A DNA stretch of 64,000 nucleotides from Diplolepis rosae (GCA_030998225.1 JAPYXD010000484.1:310001-374000), one strand, 5' to 3'. Counted from the stretch's first letter, positions 23,597 to 35,002 are shown. The notes: generated by a model from the letters alone, not told the origin. Numbers and translations: made by a program.

Positions 23597-25451
23597 CGTG
23601 AGTTCCCTTGCCTGTGACATAACCAAACACATATTTAATACCTCTTGTAGACCTAATCCACTGTCTAGAAAATCTGCAAGCGCCTTTTGATTATTGGCAT
23701 CCGCAAAATTGTCATTCCTAATAACAGGAGTTGCAATATTGACATTACCAGGTGTGCAAGTATGAAACCGGTAATTTTTTTGAGAAAATACACGTTTATT
23801 TAATAAAAATGGTTGTACATTCAATCTTCAAAGTAATGGCCATTGCTAGCCACACACTTTTCCCATCTCTCTGGCAATTTGTGTATGCGTCGCCAAAAAA
23901 ATTGTTCGTTTTTTGAGTCAAACCAGTCATCCAGCCATTTTTTCACATTTTCGTACGAATCGAAGCGCTGTTCAGCAAGTGCGTGCCCCATTGATGAAAA
24001 TAAGTGGTAGTCAGATGGAGCCAAGTCTGGTGAATAAGCCGCATGGGGGAAGGCTTCCCAGCTGTACGAATTTACCAATTCCCGAGTCTTTTTTGTTCGA
24101 TGTACTGGTGCATTGTCTTTCAGTCAATTCATGCGGCACCCATCTTCCCACCTTCAAAATCAATCCCATGGCTTTTAAACGTTGAGAAATGCATTGTTGG
24201 GTCACATTTAATTGTTCTGCAAGTTATTGTTTCGTTTGACCATCATCTTCATCCAATAATGCTTGCAATTCGACATCTTCAAACTTTTTCCGTGGTTTTC
24301 CACGTTCTTCGTTTCTCACATCGAAATCGCCACTTTTAAACTTATTGAACCACTCGTTGCACTGTGTTTTGCCTAGAGCATGCTGGCCGTAAGCTTCCAC
24401 AAGCATTCGATGGGCTTCCAAAGCAGATTTCTTCAATTGGTAACAGAAAATCAATGATGTCCGCAAATCGTAGTTTGAAGGCACAAAAATCGACATTTTT
24501 ACTAGCGAAAAAAAATTAGTTGTTGTATGAAACTTGATTGTTTATGAACTGAATATTGTTGACAGAACTCAATGCGAAGAAATGGCGTCAATGATTTGGT
24601 TTGACAGAGCGTATAGTTCTACCTAGCGACACATAGATGTCATTACCGGTTTCATACTTGTACACCTGGTGAAAGCGTTCAACGTGAACTTCAAGAAAAG
24701 AAAAGATGTGAACTTGATAGGATCTTGCATTTTTTTTAGATAATTTTGGGCCTTTTCTACTTTCTACTTTCTACACCAACTTTTCAAACTGAAAACAATG
24801 CATTGATGACGAACAAGCCAACGAGTTTCACAGTGACTTGGAATCTCCTGGAATGCATATCCTAATTCCAAAACAGTATTTTGATAAATGGCGGTTCGTT
24901 TGGGACTAGCATTGAGAAAACTTGGTAATAATTTTATCACATAATCCACATCTGGGAATGTTAAGCAACAATTTTTTTCTCCTGAGTTCTATCGTTTGTT
25001 TCATCTTCATAAACTGAAAATGATTCTTTTGCAGAATCTCAGTGATTCTATTTGTCTCAGCAGCACAAACAACATTGTTTGAAATTCTCAAAATTTTACT
25101 GAGAGCTAATCTTACTGTTTTCAGAACCAAAGGATCCATGTCCTGAAAAAGATCTATCAACTCTGATGAAATCATGAATGAAATATTATGCACAAAGAAG
25201 AAAGTTGCAATCCTATTTTCGGCTTCTTGTACTTTCTCTTTGAAAGTACAATTTTCCAGATTTGTGGAATTTGCGAAACCAACACCAGAGTCATTTTCTG
25301 CAAAAGACTCACTTGCAGAATGAGCAGTTATACCGAATTCGCTATTTTCTTTTGCAAGCCCATATCCAGTCATTATATCCGAAAAAGGTTGATATTTCTG
25401 ATCATTTGCAGTTGCCTCGTGATTTTGAATTTCAGATTTGCCACACGGCAT
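23597..25451 (-). pseudogene. hAT-like transposase relic, interrupted by a mariner
   Basis: The minus frame 24906-25451 has AENRIATFFFVHNISF..., 24764-24949 has SPKRTAIYQ..CETRWLVRHQC, and 24672-24763 continues with KAQNYLKKMQ-like sequence up to the mariner at 24669. The frame resumes beyond the mariner as VNIATPVIRNDNFADA... (23597-23745). HN-I-F and ETRWL resemble ZBED/hAT-type transposases with the RNase H-like fold. The catalytic region is incomplete and several stops are present. It is bounded on the 3' side by the TTAA MITE. Confidence 0.6.
23748..24669 (-). mobile_element. Internally deleted mariner (D34D type), 922 bp
   Basis: TIRs CCAGGTGTGCAAGTATG (left) and CCAGGTGTACAAGTATG (right, reverse complement) extend about 27 bases (..AAACCGGTAAT). 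The flanks are TA on the left and TG on the right. On the minus strand the N-terminal part (24224-24496, MSIFVPSNYDLR...WFNKFKSGDFDVR) and the C-terminal part with APVHRTKK and YSPDLAPSDYHLF (23821-24120, frameshifted) flank a deletion that removed the region around the first catalytic Asp. The usual length is ~1.3 kb. It ends LPERWEKCVASNGHYFE, typical of this mariner subfamily. Confidence 0.92.
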
Positions 25452-26029
25452 TGTTTCATTGCAAATCTTACTGTTAGAAGTGCAACGATTCAGGTATTAA
25501 GTATGAGGAATAAAGATAAAGATTGGATGTAGGAAACTTCAAGCAAAAGGGATTTTGGAATTTTATTGTAAGGCAGGTCAAAAGACAGTTAGTCCTGTCA
25601 TGACCATTGACGCGTAAGGTCTATTCTCACTTGTAATTTCTTTGTACTAGAATACATAAAAGTTTCTTTTGTATTTCCTTTTATATAAATATATTTAGTG
25701 TTTATTGAATAGTGGTGTACTAATTATTTTACTTAATACGCTTTCCTCACTCGATTGATTAGTGTTTAATATAAACTATAAATTGCACTCTGCAACACTT
25801 ACAATGAAATTTTGTTTCGTCTTCTGATCTAACAACCCATTCTCTTCATGATGGAAACTCCTGCGAAATACTTGAATTCATGTATTTCACTTGTTTCTTC
25901 ATAGCTTAAAAAATATAAATGTAAGTATAATTATTACATCGTGGATGGATTTTTTAGTGCTTTTTTAACTCTAATTATTCAATAAAGTCCTATTGTTTTA
26001 CAAAGAAGTCTGATAACACACGTATTATA
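25452..26029. other. No recognisable feature
   Basis: AT-rich stretch without an assignable frame. Confidence 0.4.
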
Positions 26030-27327
26030 CAGGGTGAGGCACATAAAGTGTTTCAGAGCGATAGCACTCAATCTATTGATCATGGCGATATGCTGACCTT
26101 CTCTGTCGCTTCGGTACAGTGAAATAAATACGAGTCAAACGTCGACCAATTGTTAATGAAAATAATGTGGCTGCTATCTTAGCTTTTGCTGCACTAAATC
26201 CACATGCGAGCAGCAGGTAAATGGAAAAAAAGAGCGGAATTAGTCAGCGATCTGTATTAAGAATCTTACATCAACACAAGTTCCATCCGTATCGTATGTT
26301 ATTACATCAGGATTTGTACGGCAATGATTTCCTAAAACGCGTCATTTTCTTAATTTGTATTCGTAGAAAAATGCGCACAGATGCCTCATTTTTGACTCAT
26401 GTGCTTTTTTCTGATGAAGCTAACTTCGCAAATACAGAAAATGTGAATAGGCATAATATGCATTATTAGACAAATGAGAATCCTCGATGGATGAGAAGTG
26501 TACCATTTCAACATCCGTGGTCCGTTAATTGTTGGTGCGGCATTGTCGGCGATCACGTCATTGGTCCATATTTTTTTAAAGGTCGCTTGACTGGGCAAGT
26601 TTACGCAAACTTTCTGCAAAACTTACTGCCTCAATTAATGGAAGACGTGCCCTTGCATGTTCGCATGTACATGTGGATGCAAGACGATGGTGCACCACCC
26701 CATTATGCTCTGTGTTCACGACAAGTGATGAATGAGATTTTTGACGAAAAGTGGATAGGACGAGGCGGCTTTGTAGCTTGGCCACCTCGTTCGCCAGATC
26801 TAACATCACCAGATTACTTTTTGTGAGGTTTGGTCAAAGAACGCGTAATGGCGGTAGCACCTACCACGCCTGACAACATGAAAGAAAGAATACGCCAAGC
26901 ATGTACCGAAATTACACCACAAATGGTGTATGAATTAACAAGTGCTTACAAATCGAGGGTCATCACTTCAAGCATCTTCTGTAGGTAGACCCAAACCAAG
27001 GTTAGTGGATCCTTTGAAAGTGATTATTCCGATATGTTTCGATTTTTAGACTATTTTCATATTTTGCGTGACTAGAGTGACCATGTGTTGTGGGTCACTG
27101 AATTCGTGTTAAAATCAGTAATAATGTCATAGAAAAAAAAAATACATGGCTACATTTAAAAAAGTGGAGTTGACCTTGACGTAGCTTCATCGCCTCCACC
27201 GATAAAAAAATAGGATGGTCCAGTGTGACGGCCTTCTCAAACACTGAAACTTTTGTCTGAAACATTTTTGGATATGATCAATAGTTTGAGTGCTATCGCT
27301 CTGTAACACTTAATGTGCCTCACCCTG
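26030..27327 (+). mobile_element. Tc1/mariner element of DD41D type, nearly full length
   Basis: TIRs start CAGGGTGAGGCACATAAAGT at 26030 and end in the inverted copy at 27327. They are about 55 bases long and include GCGATAGCACTCAA. TA precedes the left end and TG follows the right end. One continuous reading frame covers about 26130-26990, interrupted only by point stops. The coding part is listed separately. Confidence 0.92.
26134..26990 (+). pseudogene. DD41D transposase with stop codons at Trp positions
   Basis: In a single frame: an HTH region (ISQRSVLRILHQHKFHPYR), the first Asp in VLFSDEANF (about 26405-26430), the second in WMQDDGAPPHY (about 26674-26706) and the third in SPDLTSPDYFL (about 26794-26826), with 41 residues between the second and third Asp. 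Frame stops are at 26218-26220, 26467-26469 and 26824-26826. The last two fall where the family has Trp (Y-W-x-N-E-N-P and FLWG), consistent with TGG to TAG/TGA changes. The C-terminus continues GLVKERVMA to about 26985. All three catalytic Asp remain. Confidence 0.88.
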
Positions 27328-27754
27328 TGTAATATACGAGTACAACATTGTGTGCAACATTGTAGCTGGTTCTGAAAAATGTTTTCCTAAGTGTAATGTA
27401 TAAATGATGATTTTTAGGAATTTGGAATAAGATAACGTCCTAATTATGTATCATATGTAAAGTTATAGTTCTCAACAACAGCCGCATTAGAATGGTCAAA
27501 GTAATTGGGTGATAAGCAGCAGATGCGAGTTCAAACCTTGCACTTACAAACATTTTTTATTTGAAATTTTGTATTATGCTAAAAATCTCGGTAAAACACA
27601 TTTAATAACATGGCGAAGTTTCACAGAGTTTTTAGCATTCTGATTATCACTTATCATGGTGTAGATATGCTGATGGAAATTATAAAAATATTAATATTAT
27701 TTTAATCAAAAATGTAATTGATAATTTTCATGGATGAAATAACTATATATATGT
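27328..27754. other. No recognisable feature
   Basis: AT-rich, no assigned feature. Confidence 0.4.
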
Positions 27755-28514
27755 GGGTCATTTCGTGGGAGATTTACAGTAAAAAATTTTTTTTCGACGA
27801 AATATTTTTTTTTTAACAGCTCACTGTAAAAGCAGTTTTGAATATAAAATGTAACCCTTGCACTTGAAATGCGCGAAAGAGTACAAGCTTCCAAAAAAGT
27901 TATAGCACACATTTCGTTGTTTTTTTTGTAATAACAATATAGTACAATTTTATAAACAATTGAATTTTTTTAAAATTTGAAACTAATTTTTTTCCGATTT
28001 TTTTGTTTAGGCATGCTCGGACTCTAAGCACGTGTGGCAGTGAACCGCTGCAATGGGCGGGACAGATTTTATAAATTAATAACACCTACAGTTTTCATTT
28101 TTCCATTCCAAAATTTTGCCTGCATATTGAAAAAACTTCAACAAAAATTTAGCAACAAAAAAATCGGAAAAAAATTAGTTCCAAATTAAAAAAAAATTCA
28201 ATTGTTTATAAAAATGTACTATATTGTTATTAAAAAAAAAACAACGAAATGTGTGCTATAACTTTTTTAAAAGCTTGTACTCTTTCGCGCATTTCAAGTG
28301 CAAGGGTTACATTTTATATTCAAAACTGCTTTTACAGTGAGCTGTTAGAAAAAAAAAAATTTTCCCGAGTGCCAAACTTAAAAAAATTATATCTCGAAAT
28401 TTTGAAGTATCACATTGAAAAAAAAACGTGTCGATTATTTTCGAAGTAAGAAGGCAAAAAAAAATATTTCGTCGAAAAAAAAATTTTGACTGTAAATCTC
28501 TCATGAAATGACCC
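27755..28514. mobile_element. Foldback element, family with GGTCATT..AGATTTACAGT tips
   Basis: Left tip GGGTCATTTCGTGGGAGATT and right tip its near complement (..TCATGAAATGACCC), flanked by TATATAT on both sides. The arms of about 260-330 bases are inverted (GCACTTGAAATGCGCGAAAG against CTTTCGCGCATTTCAAGTGC). About 100 bases in the right arm (28360-28465) have no partner in the left arm. The tip resembles that of the larger element at 49554. Confidence 0.88.
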
Positions 28515-28930
28515 ATATATATCTTTTAAATTAGTTACCCAGTGAGTTTTTGAAAAATAATGACGCGCGGGAAGGAATTTTCAAGTACATTTAAATAAAT
28601 GATTTTTTTCCTAGATTGTGCCCTAGAGTCAAACATGGTATTGAGAACTCGTCCAATTTCAAATAATGATTGAACAAAATTAATTTAAAGACTTGGAGAA
28701 ATCCAAGCTATCAATATTTTAATAAGTATTCCTAAATTAATTTTATTCTCTCGAACGTCTTACTCAATTTTTATGCTTTACAGGTGGTTTCTTAGCGTTC
28801 AAATTTTTAAAATAGTCTCACAAATGGTTCTAATATTTAATGAAACTATTATATTTTCATTTCAATTGTGATTCTAGTTTAATATTAATTAAAATCGACC
28901 TAGCTATCAACCGAAAAGCTGTGGGTTCGC
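28515..28930. other. No recognisable feature
   Basis: AT-rich sequence left of the gypsy remnant. Nothing was assigned. Confidence 0.4.
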
Positions 28931-29057
28931 ACTGCCGTAATAACACAAATAAAACAAGCACTGCACTCGCGTAAACGATTTCTCGCGACTTTCTTAATAA
29001 AGAACGCCACTACAAAATAGAGTTGTTATTTACCGATGGATACAAATAGTCGTACTC

Positions 29058-29384
29058 GTGAAGAATCATTTACAACCAGCACCCTCGGAAATTTCAGAAA
29101 GGTACAAATTGAATCAAAAGGAAGGATGGAGCATCGCCAACTACCTAGCTAACCTCAAACAAGCGTCAACATATTGCAATTTTGGGGCCAACCTGAATAA
29201 TCATTTGCGGGACAGACTCGTGAGTGGTATTCGAAGTGATAGACAAGGTCAAATTTTCTTGTCGGAAACAGAATCAGCCTTGGGTCGTCCGTTGACAAAA
29301 GCAACAGCAAATGAAGCAACGTTACGAGACTCACAGGTCATAGGACAAGAACGTAGTGAGGGAAGTAAAAAGATGCTATACTAG
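29058..29384 (+). pseudogene. Gypsy-type Gag fragment
   Basis: A frame of about 108 codons with NYLANLKQASTYCNFG and LRDRLVSGI, the conserved capsid C-terminal core of Ty3/gypsy Gag. Downstream (about 29500-29600) is a frameshifted zinc-knuckle remnant (CRYKEFTCHN..). The frame ends prematurely. Confidence 0.8.
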
Positions 29385-29644
29385 AATGAAAAAGGAAGCA
29401 AATATGGAAAAAAAGAGGTGATAACAACAATCAACAGAAGAAAGGCGATAACAAGGATGAAGCAAAAGCGGTTTTTCAGTTTGAGGTGCATAAAATCACA
29501 TATTCGAACAGTGTCGATATAAAGAGTTCACTTGTCACAATTATGTGGACAAAAAGGAAATGAGAAATCCAAGCAACAGTCGCATCACTACGTAGAACAG
29601 AACAAGAGTTTCGGCGATAATGGCTTCTTCAAGTATTACGCATA

Positions 29645-29770
29645 TTTCAGGTATATAATTAAGGTGCGCACTCGAAAATTGCGCGAAATATGAATTTTTT
29701 TGTAAAGTGATGCGCATGGAATCACGATCTTCGATCGACGGCGTCGGGCGCAACTTCCACTAATGCTGTA
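29645..29770 (+). repeat. Dispersed repeat, copy 1 (second copy at 34076)
   Basis: GCACTCGAAAATTGCGCGAA, ATCGACGGCGTCG and AACTTCC.TTAATGCTGTATT are shared, in the same orientation, with 34076-34310. It lies directly left of the TIR element at 29775, and the shared match continues into that element's left arm. Confidence 0.8.
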
Positions 29771-29774
29771 TTAC

Positions 29775-30690
29775 TGTCTACTTTTTCGAGAACGTCATTA
29801 TCAAAAAGTGATAGGAAGTGATTATTTATTGTTTTATGATCGCTTTATACTCATAACATATGAATACTGTAATGAGTTTTATGATTATATATAAATTATC
29901 AAAAAAGTAATTTTTTTTATTATCATAAAAATAAATTTGTTCATAAAAAATCCACAAGAGTTTACCATATTTTCAAATAGCATTTGACATGATTGGACAA
30001 AAAGGGAAACGTTGTTGTAATCCATACAAGAACAAAAACCGTAAGTGAATATTACGTGATTTTTCACTACTCGATAAAGATTAAAATTAATTAGTTGAGT
30101 TTAAAATTTTTGTCACTGCCTACATTATCGGAGAATCACAAGTCGCGTATCAGATAGGATACGTTGTCGACAGGCGTCCTCATAGACAATTTCAAACTCT
30201 TATGTCGCAAATACTGCAAATGGATTCAAACAAAGTATATGAAATCTTTCTGTGGAAAAAAAAGACGCTTTCGACTGCGCTGGGATACGAGACCAGGTCT
30301 TTCGATTGCCGCGAAAGACCTGGGATTTTAAATTCTTTAAAACAGATTAAAATATAGTGGAATTATCACGTGCTAATCTATAAATAATTTACCAAGCATG
30401 AGCTTCAAATTAATTTTTCTCTGAATAAATTATACTCGCATATTTGAATGCAAGCAGTTTAAGGGCATTCCCAGAGCATTTTCTCAGTAAATTGAAAGAT
30501 GTTAAGAAAAATGCACTCCTTTGCAAAAAATTTATTTTTATGATAATAAAAAAAATTACTTTTTTGATAATTTATATATAATCATAAAACTCATTACAGT
30601 ATTCATATATTATGAGTATAAAGTGATCATAAAACAATAAATAATCACTTTTTGATAATGACGTTCTCGAAAAAGTAGACAGTAGCCATC
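29775..30690. mobile_element. TIR element inside gypsy A, carrying a SINE
   Basis: Left arm 29775-29945 and right arm 30520-30690 are inverted, with the tip TACTGTCTACTTTTTCGAGA. They include ATACTGTAATGAGTTTTATG and TAATTTTTTTTATTATCATA. The interior contains the SINE copy at 30095-30335. No transposase is visible. It replaces or separates the pol region of gypsy A. Confidence 0.85.
30095..30335 (-). repeat. tRNA-derived SINE, copy 1
   Basis: On the minus strand: head GCAATCGAAAGACCTGGTCT, B-box-like CTCGTATCCCAG, GCGCAGTCGAAAGCGTC, then a body ending GATACGCGACTTGTGATTCT..AATGTAGGCAGTGAC. It shares this order with the copy at 38345-38530 (plus). Confidence 0.75.
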
Positions 30691-30694
30691 GCAA

Positions 30695-31550
30695 TTTTAC
30701 GGTTGTTGTTCGCACGTCATGGATTACCAGAAACACTGGTCAGCGATGGAGGTCCACCGTTTACATCAGCAGAATTTGACATGTTTATGCGAGTAAATGG
30801 AGTGCCACATATGTATTCTCCTCACCTTATCATCCACCAAGTAATGAAGCAGCCGAAAGTGCGGTAAAGACGTTTAAAATTAAGCTTAAAACCATCTTTC
30901 GTGAGGACAGAAATGTGCTGCAAGCGTCCGACAGATTTTTAATTGGATATAGGAATTCTACCCACTCAACGTCGAAAGAAACCCCAGCTAAATTAATGTT
31001 CGATAGGATCTTGAAAACGAGGCTCGAATTGCTACGACCAAATTTAAAGAAAACTGTGGAAAAGAATCAAAACAATCAGAAAAGGAATTTTGGGGGAGGG
31101 AAGACCAAAGAGTTTATTAAAGACAAAAAAGTATTGGTGAGAGATTACAGGCACAGAGATAAATGGGATTCGACAAAAGTCATTAAAATGTTAGGCTCAG
31201 TGGTTTACGAAGTCGAACTTAATTACAGCCTTGGATCAAAAAGACATGTCGACCAAATGCAGTTAAACGAAGAAAATTCGGAGTTTGCAACTCAAATTAC
31301 CACTAATAACGAGGATAGTCAAATTGAGCAGCCTAACTGGGTGGTTCCGGTAACGTTCATGAAGCACCGACAAACGAGATGGAACGCAAATTTTATAAAG
31401 TCAGCGAACCAAACATTTCGAATGAATCTGAAATTTATGCCAAATAGACGAACAGAGGAGAATGCAATTCAACCATTGCCGTCCGTAAATTCTCCAATCG
31501 TCCGTAAGTCCACTAGGATAAGAGGACCCGTCGAACGATTGAATCTGTAA
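30695..31550 (+). pseudogene. Gypsy integrase, C-terminal part, and tail
   Basis: Catalytic-core pieces GLPETLVSDGGPPF (Asp) and SNEAAESAVKTFK (Glu) lie at about 30725-30870, with a frameshift between them. The open frame 30915-31550 (211 codons) continues with the integrase C-terminal region (KVLVRDYRHRDKWDSTKV) and an Arg/Ser-rich end (RKSTRIRGPVERLNL) common in insect gypsy pol proteins. The upstream pol is missing. Confidence 0.88.
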
Positions 31551-31593
31551 AAACGGTGATTGAAATTAAGATTTTAGCTTAACAGGGAAGAGA

Positions 31594-32055
31594 TGTGATG
31601 TTTCTAATACGCGCCATTAAAAGTCTCTAGGATCAAGTCGCATCCGTCATGTTGCATGCAGGTCGAATGCACGGAAAAAATTAGTCGCTTAAAATTTAAG
31701 TTACTTTCGAAGACTCTTGGACATAGAGATTTATAAGACGCAGTCGTAGAAAATTTCAGTAACTTTCTATTGAATAACAGAAGAAGTTTATTAAATGGTA
31801 GAAATAGTTAAACACTATTTAATAAAAAGTCACTGAAATTTTCTGCGGCTACGTCTTATAAAACTCTCTGTCCAAGAGTCTTCGAAAGTAACTTAAATTT
31901 TTAGCGACTAATTTTTTCGGTGTGCAAAGTGGCAAGAAAAAAAGAGAACACTCAGATGTATTTCCGTCTCATAACTCATAACAGGTCATTGTATTTTCAA
32001 TAAAGAGCGCTATTATTGTAAAAAATAGAGTTTTTATTTACCGATGGATATAACA
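31594..32055 (+). repeat. 3' LTR of gypsy A (with foldback insertion)
   Basis: Starts TGTGATGTTTC after the purine tract, ends GATATAACA, and has AATAAAGAGCGC near the end. A palindromic element occupies 31668-31925, so the original LTR was about 200 bp. Confidence 0.75.
31668..31925. mobile_element. Small foldback element in the 3' LTR
   Basis: Inverted arms of about 110 bp. The left arm (AAAAAATTAGTCGCTTAAAA, CTTTCGAAGACTCTTGGACA, CGTAGAAAATTTCAGT) and the right arm are near-complements, with a ~40-bp centre (AGAAGTTTATTAAATGG). Confidence 0.88.
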
Positions 32056-32925
32056 AACCCCTTTTGCGTGCGATGATAACATAGTGATCATTTTTGGCGG
32101 TGCCTTTCAAGCTGATTAAAAAAATGGAACAAAAAGAAAACAGCCAGAAAGGTAAATTAAAATAAAGAAAATGTTGTAAGCAGCTCACAGACTTCCTTTT
32201 ACACTTACGAGTATTTATTAAATTAAATTAGTTTGGGCTCGATCCTGTCGTTGTCAGACGAAGTATAAAATAAGGTAATCTACGACGTTACAAACCATAG
32301 GTACCGCTGATTGATATGCCGGGTACTGGCGTACATAAATTTTTTATCGTTAATAAATAAAATTATTGCATATCTCCATTATCTTTTAACGTTAATTACA
32401 TCGTAGAATAATGACACAAACATTTTAATCTTCATAGTGTCCTTTTTAATAAATAAACCATTTTCTCTTTCATGTTGTTTTCAATTTCAATAACAGTTTG
32501 AAGTGTTGATGCCACCTTCTTTTGCTTTAACCGTCGTTCGCTTTAATGCGATTAAAATTTGGTGATGATTCAATTGTGTTTCGTGTCTAAGTTTTGTTCT
32601 CGCAAGTGACAGTGTCGTGTTTCAGGTTTTTTTTAAATATGTGACGCGCTCCAAAGAAAGGGATCTAAGCAGCAAAAAATTCGATTTTCAGGTTTTGATT
32701 GTTTCCAACGCTTTTTGGTATGATTTTTTCAATCACGCATATATCTAAACACACTTATAAAATATAGATCAAAATACGCAAAGAATGAAAGAGAAGTAGA
32801 TCGAGACATGTAACGTACTCGTCCTACGCTAAGAATAAGAATGGGTAAAAGGGAATATTGCATTAAAATATTCCACAATAAATTCATCTGGTCCAAGCCT
32901 CACACTTTTGAGAAGTCAGAAAGGA
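32056..32925. other. No recognisable feature
   Basis: AT-rich. No open frame or repeat was assigned. Confidence 0.4.
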
Positions 32926-33513
32926 TCCCTAGCGAACAGGCTGAACGGTAGCTTTACGCTGTAGCGTAAAACTATCGTAAAACTATCGTAACGCTATCGT
33001 AAAGTAGCATTATAACTCATGAATAAGGCAAAATAAACATTCAAAATGTTTTTATCCTTATTCTACGTTAAAAATAACGTTAACTGGTAATTGAAATATG
33101 TAATAATTTTATTTATTTACGCTGAAAATTAAAAAAACATAATACCTGTCATTGTAGGCAGTGCAGTGGTTCACCTTTTGTAGAACGTCTCCGTTAAAGT
33201 TGACCATTGGTTGGAGTGAGACACAACTATACTTTCATCTCACTCTAACAAATAGTCAATCCTGACGGTGAAGACATGGAAAGTGATGAATCACTGCACT
33301 GCCTTCAATGACAGGTATTATGCTTTTTTAATTTTTAGCATAAATAAATAAAATTATTAAATATTTCAATTACCAGTTAACGTTATTTTTAACGCAGAAT
33401 GAGGATAAAAACATTTTGAATGTTTATTTTGCCTCATTCATGAGTTATAATGCTACTTTACGATAGCTTTACGCTACAGCGTAAAGCTACCGTTCAGCCT
33501 GTTGGCTAGGGAT
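32926..33513. mobile_element. Near-perfect 588-bp palindrome (foldback element)
   Basis: Arms of about 285 bp separated by only ~16 bp. Tips ATCCCTAGC / GCTAGGGAT, then AACAGGCTGAACGGTAGC on both. The left arm has an extra CTATCGTAAAA duplication. The centre is GGAGTGAGA-CACAACTATACTTTCA-TCTCACTC. A single half is found at 38690-38830. Confidence 0.92.
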
Positions 33514-33734
33514 TTCTCAGGGGTGTGAGCATCCTAAGTTATGTATTTCAGGACGACTAGTTCTTCTCATTCGAAACCTATGTATTTATGTACGAAAGGC
33601 TTTTCGACATAGGTCTTGAATCGGATAACTTGTGACAATTAAGTCATATCATAATTTATATGAAGTCATGTTATATAATACATATGTGGTGTGTCTCATG
33701 GCAAATCGGACGGGTTCAGGACTCCTTGTTTCCG

Positions 33735-33935
33735 ATTTACTTAAAATTTTGAGGATAGATAGACTAACATAAATAATGAAGAAACCCAAAATTTAAGACT
33801 TTTTCATGCATTGTTAAAAAAGTTATGGGATAAAAAAAACAAAAGAAATGTTTTTGTTCTTTTTCAATTATTTAAAAACTGAAGCCAGGAAAAAATCTGA
33901 AATAAATTATAGAAATGTATCATTAGATGGCCGAA
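33735..33935 (+). repeat. Dispersed repeat, inverted copy at 54063-54275
   Basis: Shared pieces in opposite orientation include CATAAATAATGAAGAAACC, TTTTTCATGCATT, AAAAGTTATGGGATAAA and TTTAAAAACTGAA. Nothing coding. Confidence 0.75.
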
Positions 33936-34075
33936 GTAGTAACATTTTCTGGAAAAATTTTCACTCTAAATTTAATAACAAAACAAATGTTTTTTTCACG
34001 AAATTGATTTTTTTTTAAAACGCCATTTTTAAAAAATGTGAAAAATTCATAGTGATAGCCCCAAATTTTACGCAA

Positions 34076-34310
34076 ATTTTAGGTATATAGTTAAGGTACG
34101 CACTCGAAAATTGCGCGAAATATGGATTCTTTTTGTAAATTGATGCGCGTGGAATCACGACGTTCGATCGACGGCGTCGAGCGCAACTTCCATTAATGCT
34201 GTATTGCTGTCTACTTTTTTCAAGAACGTTATCATCAAAAAGTGATGGGAAATGATTATTTATTGTTTTATAATCGCTTTATACTCATAACCTATACTGA
34301 GAAAAATAAA
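34076..34310 (+). repeat. Dispersed repeat, copy 2 of the 29645 repeat
   Basis: Same order as 29645-29880: AGGTATATAGTTAAGGT, GCACTCGAAAATTGCGCGAA, ATCGACGGCGTCGAGCGCAA, CTGTCTACTTTTTTC.AGAACG. The matching TIR right arm is absent here. Confidence 0.8.
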
Positions 34311-34416
34311 TATGACTCAGTAGCGTCCGGAAAGGAGTGGTTCATGTCCGAAGACGAAAATTGAAAATAGACATCACTGTGTTCTCGCTAAACATGAACG
34401 ACTCATGTCCAGAGTG

Positions 34417-35002
34417 TACACACTAATGTCTTAGGCATTAATAACGCGCACAGGACTCAGCGCTGTCTAGACAGTAGTCAGTCATGTCCGACACCGGAAC
34501 AACAACGCGCTAAAGATTACTGTATATTGTGTTGAATTTATTGAATATATTATATTTCTTATATATATTATAATGAATTTTATAATTTATTTTTTCTATA
34601 ATTAAAATCCAGTAACATTGTTCACGTATTGTATAATTCTTTTTTGTTGTGAAAATAAAAGTTGTAAAAATTTACAAAAATAAAATTATAAAATAAATAT
34701 ATAATAAAAAATATTTAAAAATAATAATAAGAGAACATATGTTGTATTTAACAGGGAAATATTTTTTTTCCAATCGATGAAAAGTTTATTTCATATACTA
34801 TCGATCCTTTGATTAGATTCTCTTCAGGTGAAATGGAAATAATCTATAATCGTATCTCAATAATATATAAAGAAATTATTTTTAAAACCTGATCTACTAA
34901 GGTCCGCGACGCGTTGTCGTTCCGGTACTGGACATGACTGACTACTGTCTAGACAACGCTGAGTCCTGTGCGCGTTATAAATGCCTAAGACATTAGTGTG
35001 TA
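34417..35002. mobile_element. TIR element with ~100-bp arms and AT-rich centre
   Basis: Left arm TACACACTAATGTCTTAGGC..ACAGGACTCAGCG..GTCTAGACAGTAGTCAGTCA..CCGGAACAACAACGCG (34417-34514) is inverted at 34908-35002. The 390-bp centre is almost pure A/T and has no frame. Confidence 0.88.

Larger units (their letters stand above)
28930..32055 (+). mobile_element. Ty3/gypsy LTR retrotransposon A, gutted and nested
   Basis: 5' LTR end (about 28985-29044, AATAAAGAACGCC..ACCGATGGATACA), gag remnant (29058-29640), then a foreign TIR element in place of protease, RT and RNase H, then the end of integrase (30695-31550), a polypurine tract (AGGGAAGAGA) and the 3' LTR (31594-32055, TGTGATG..TAACA). The LTR ends share AATAGAGTT.TTATTTACC. 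The 3' LTR carries a separate foldback insertion. Confidence 0.85.
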
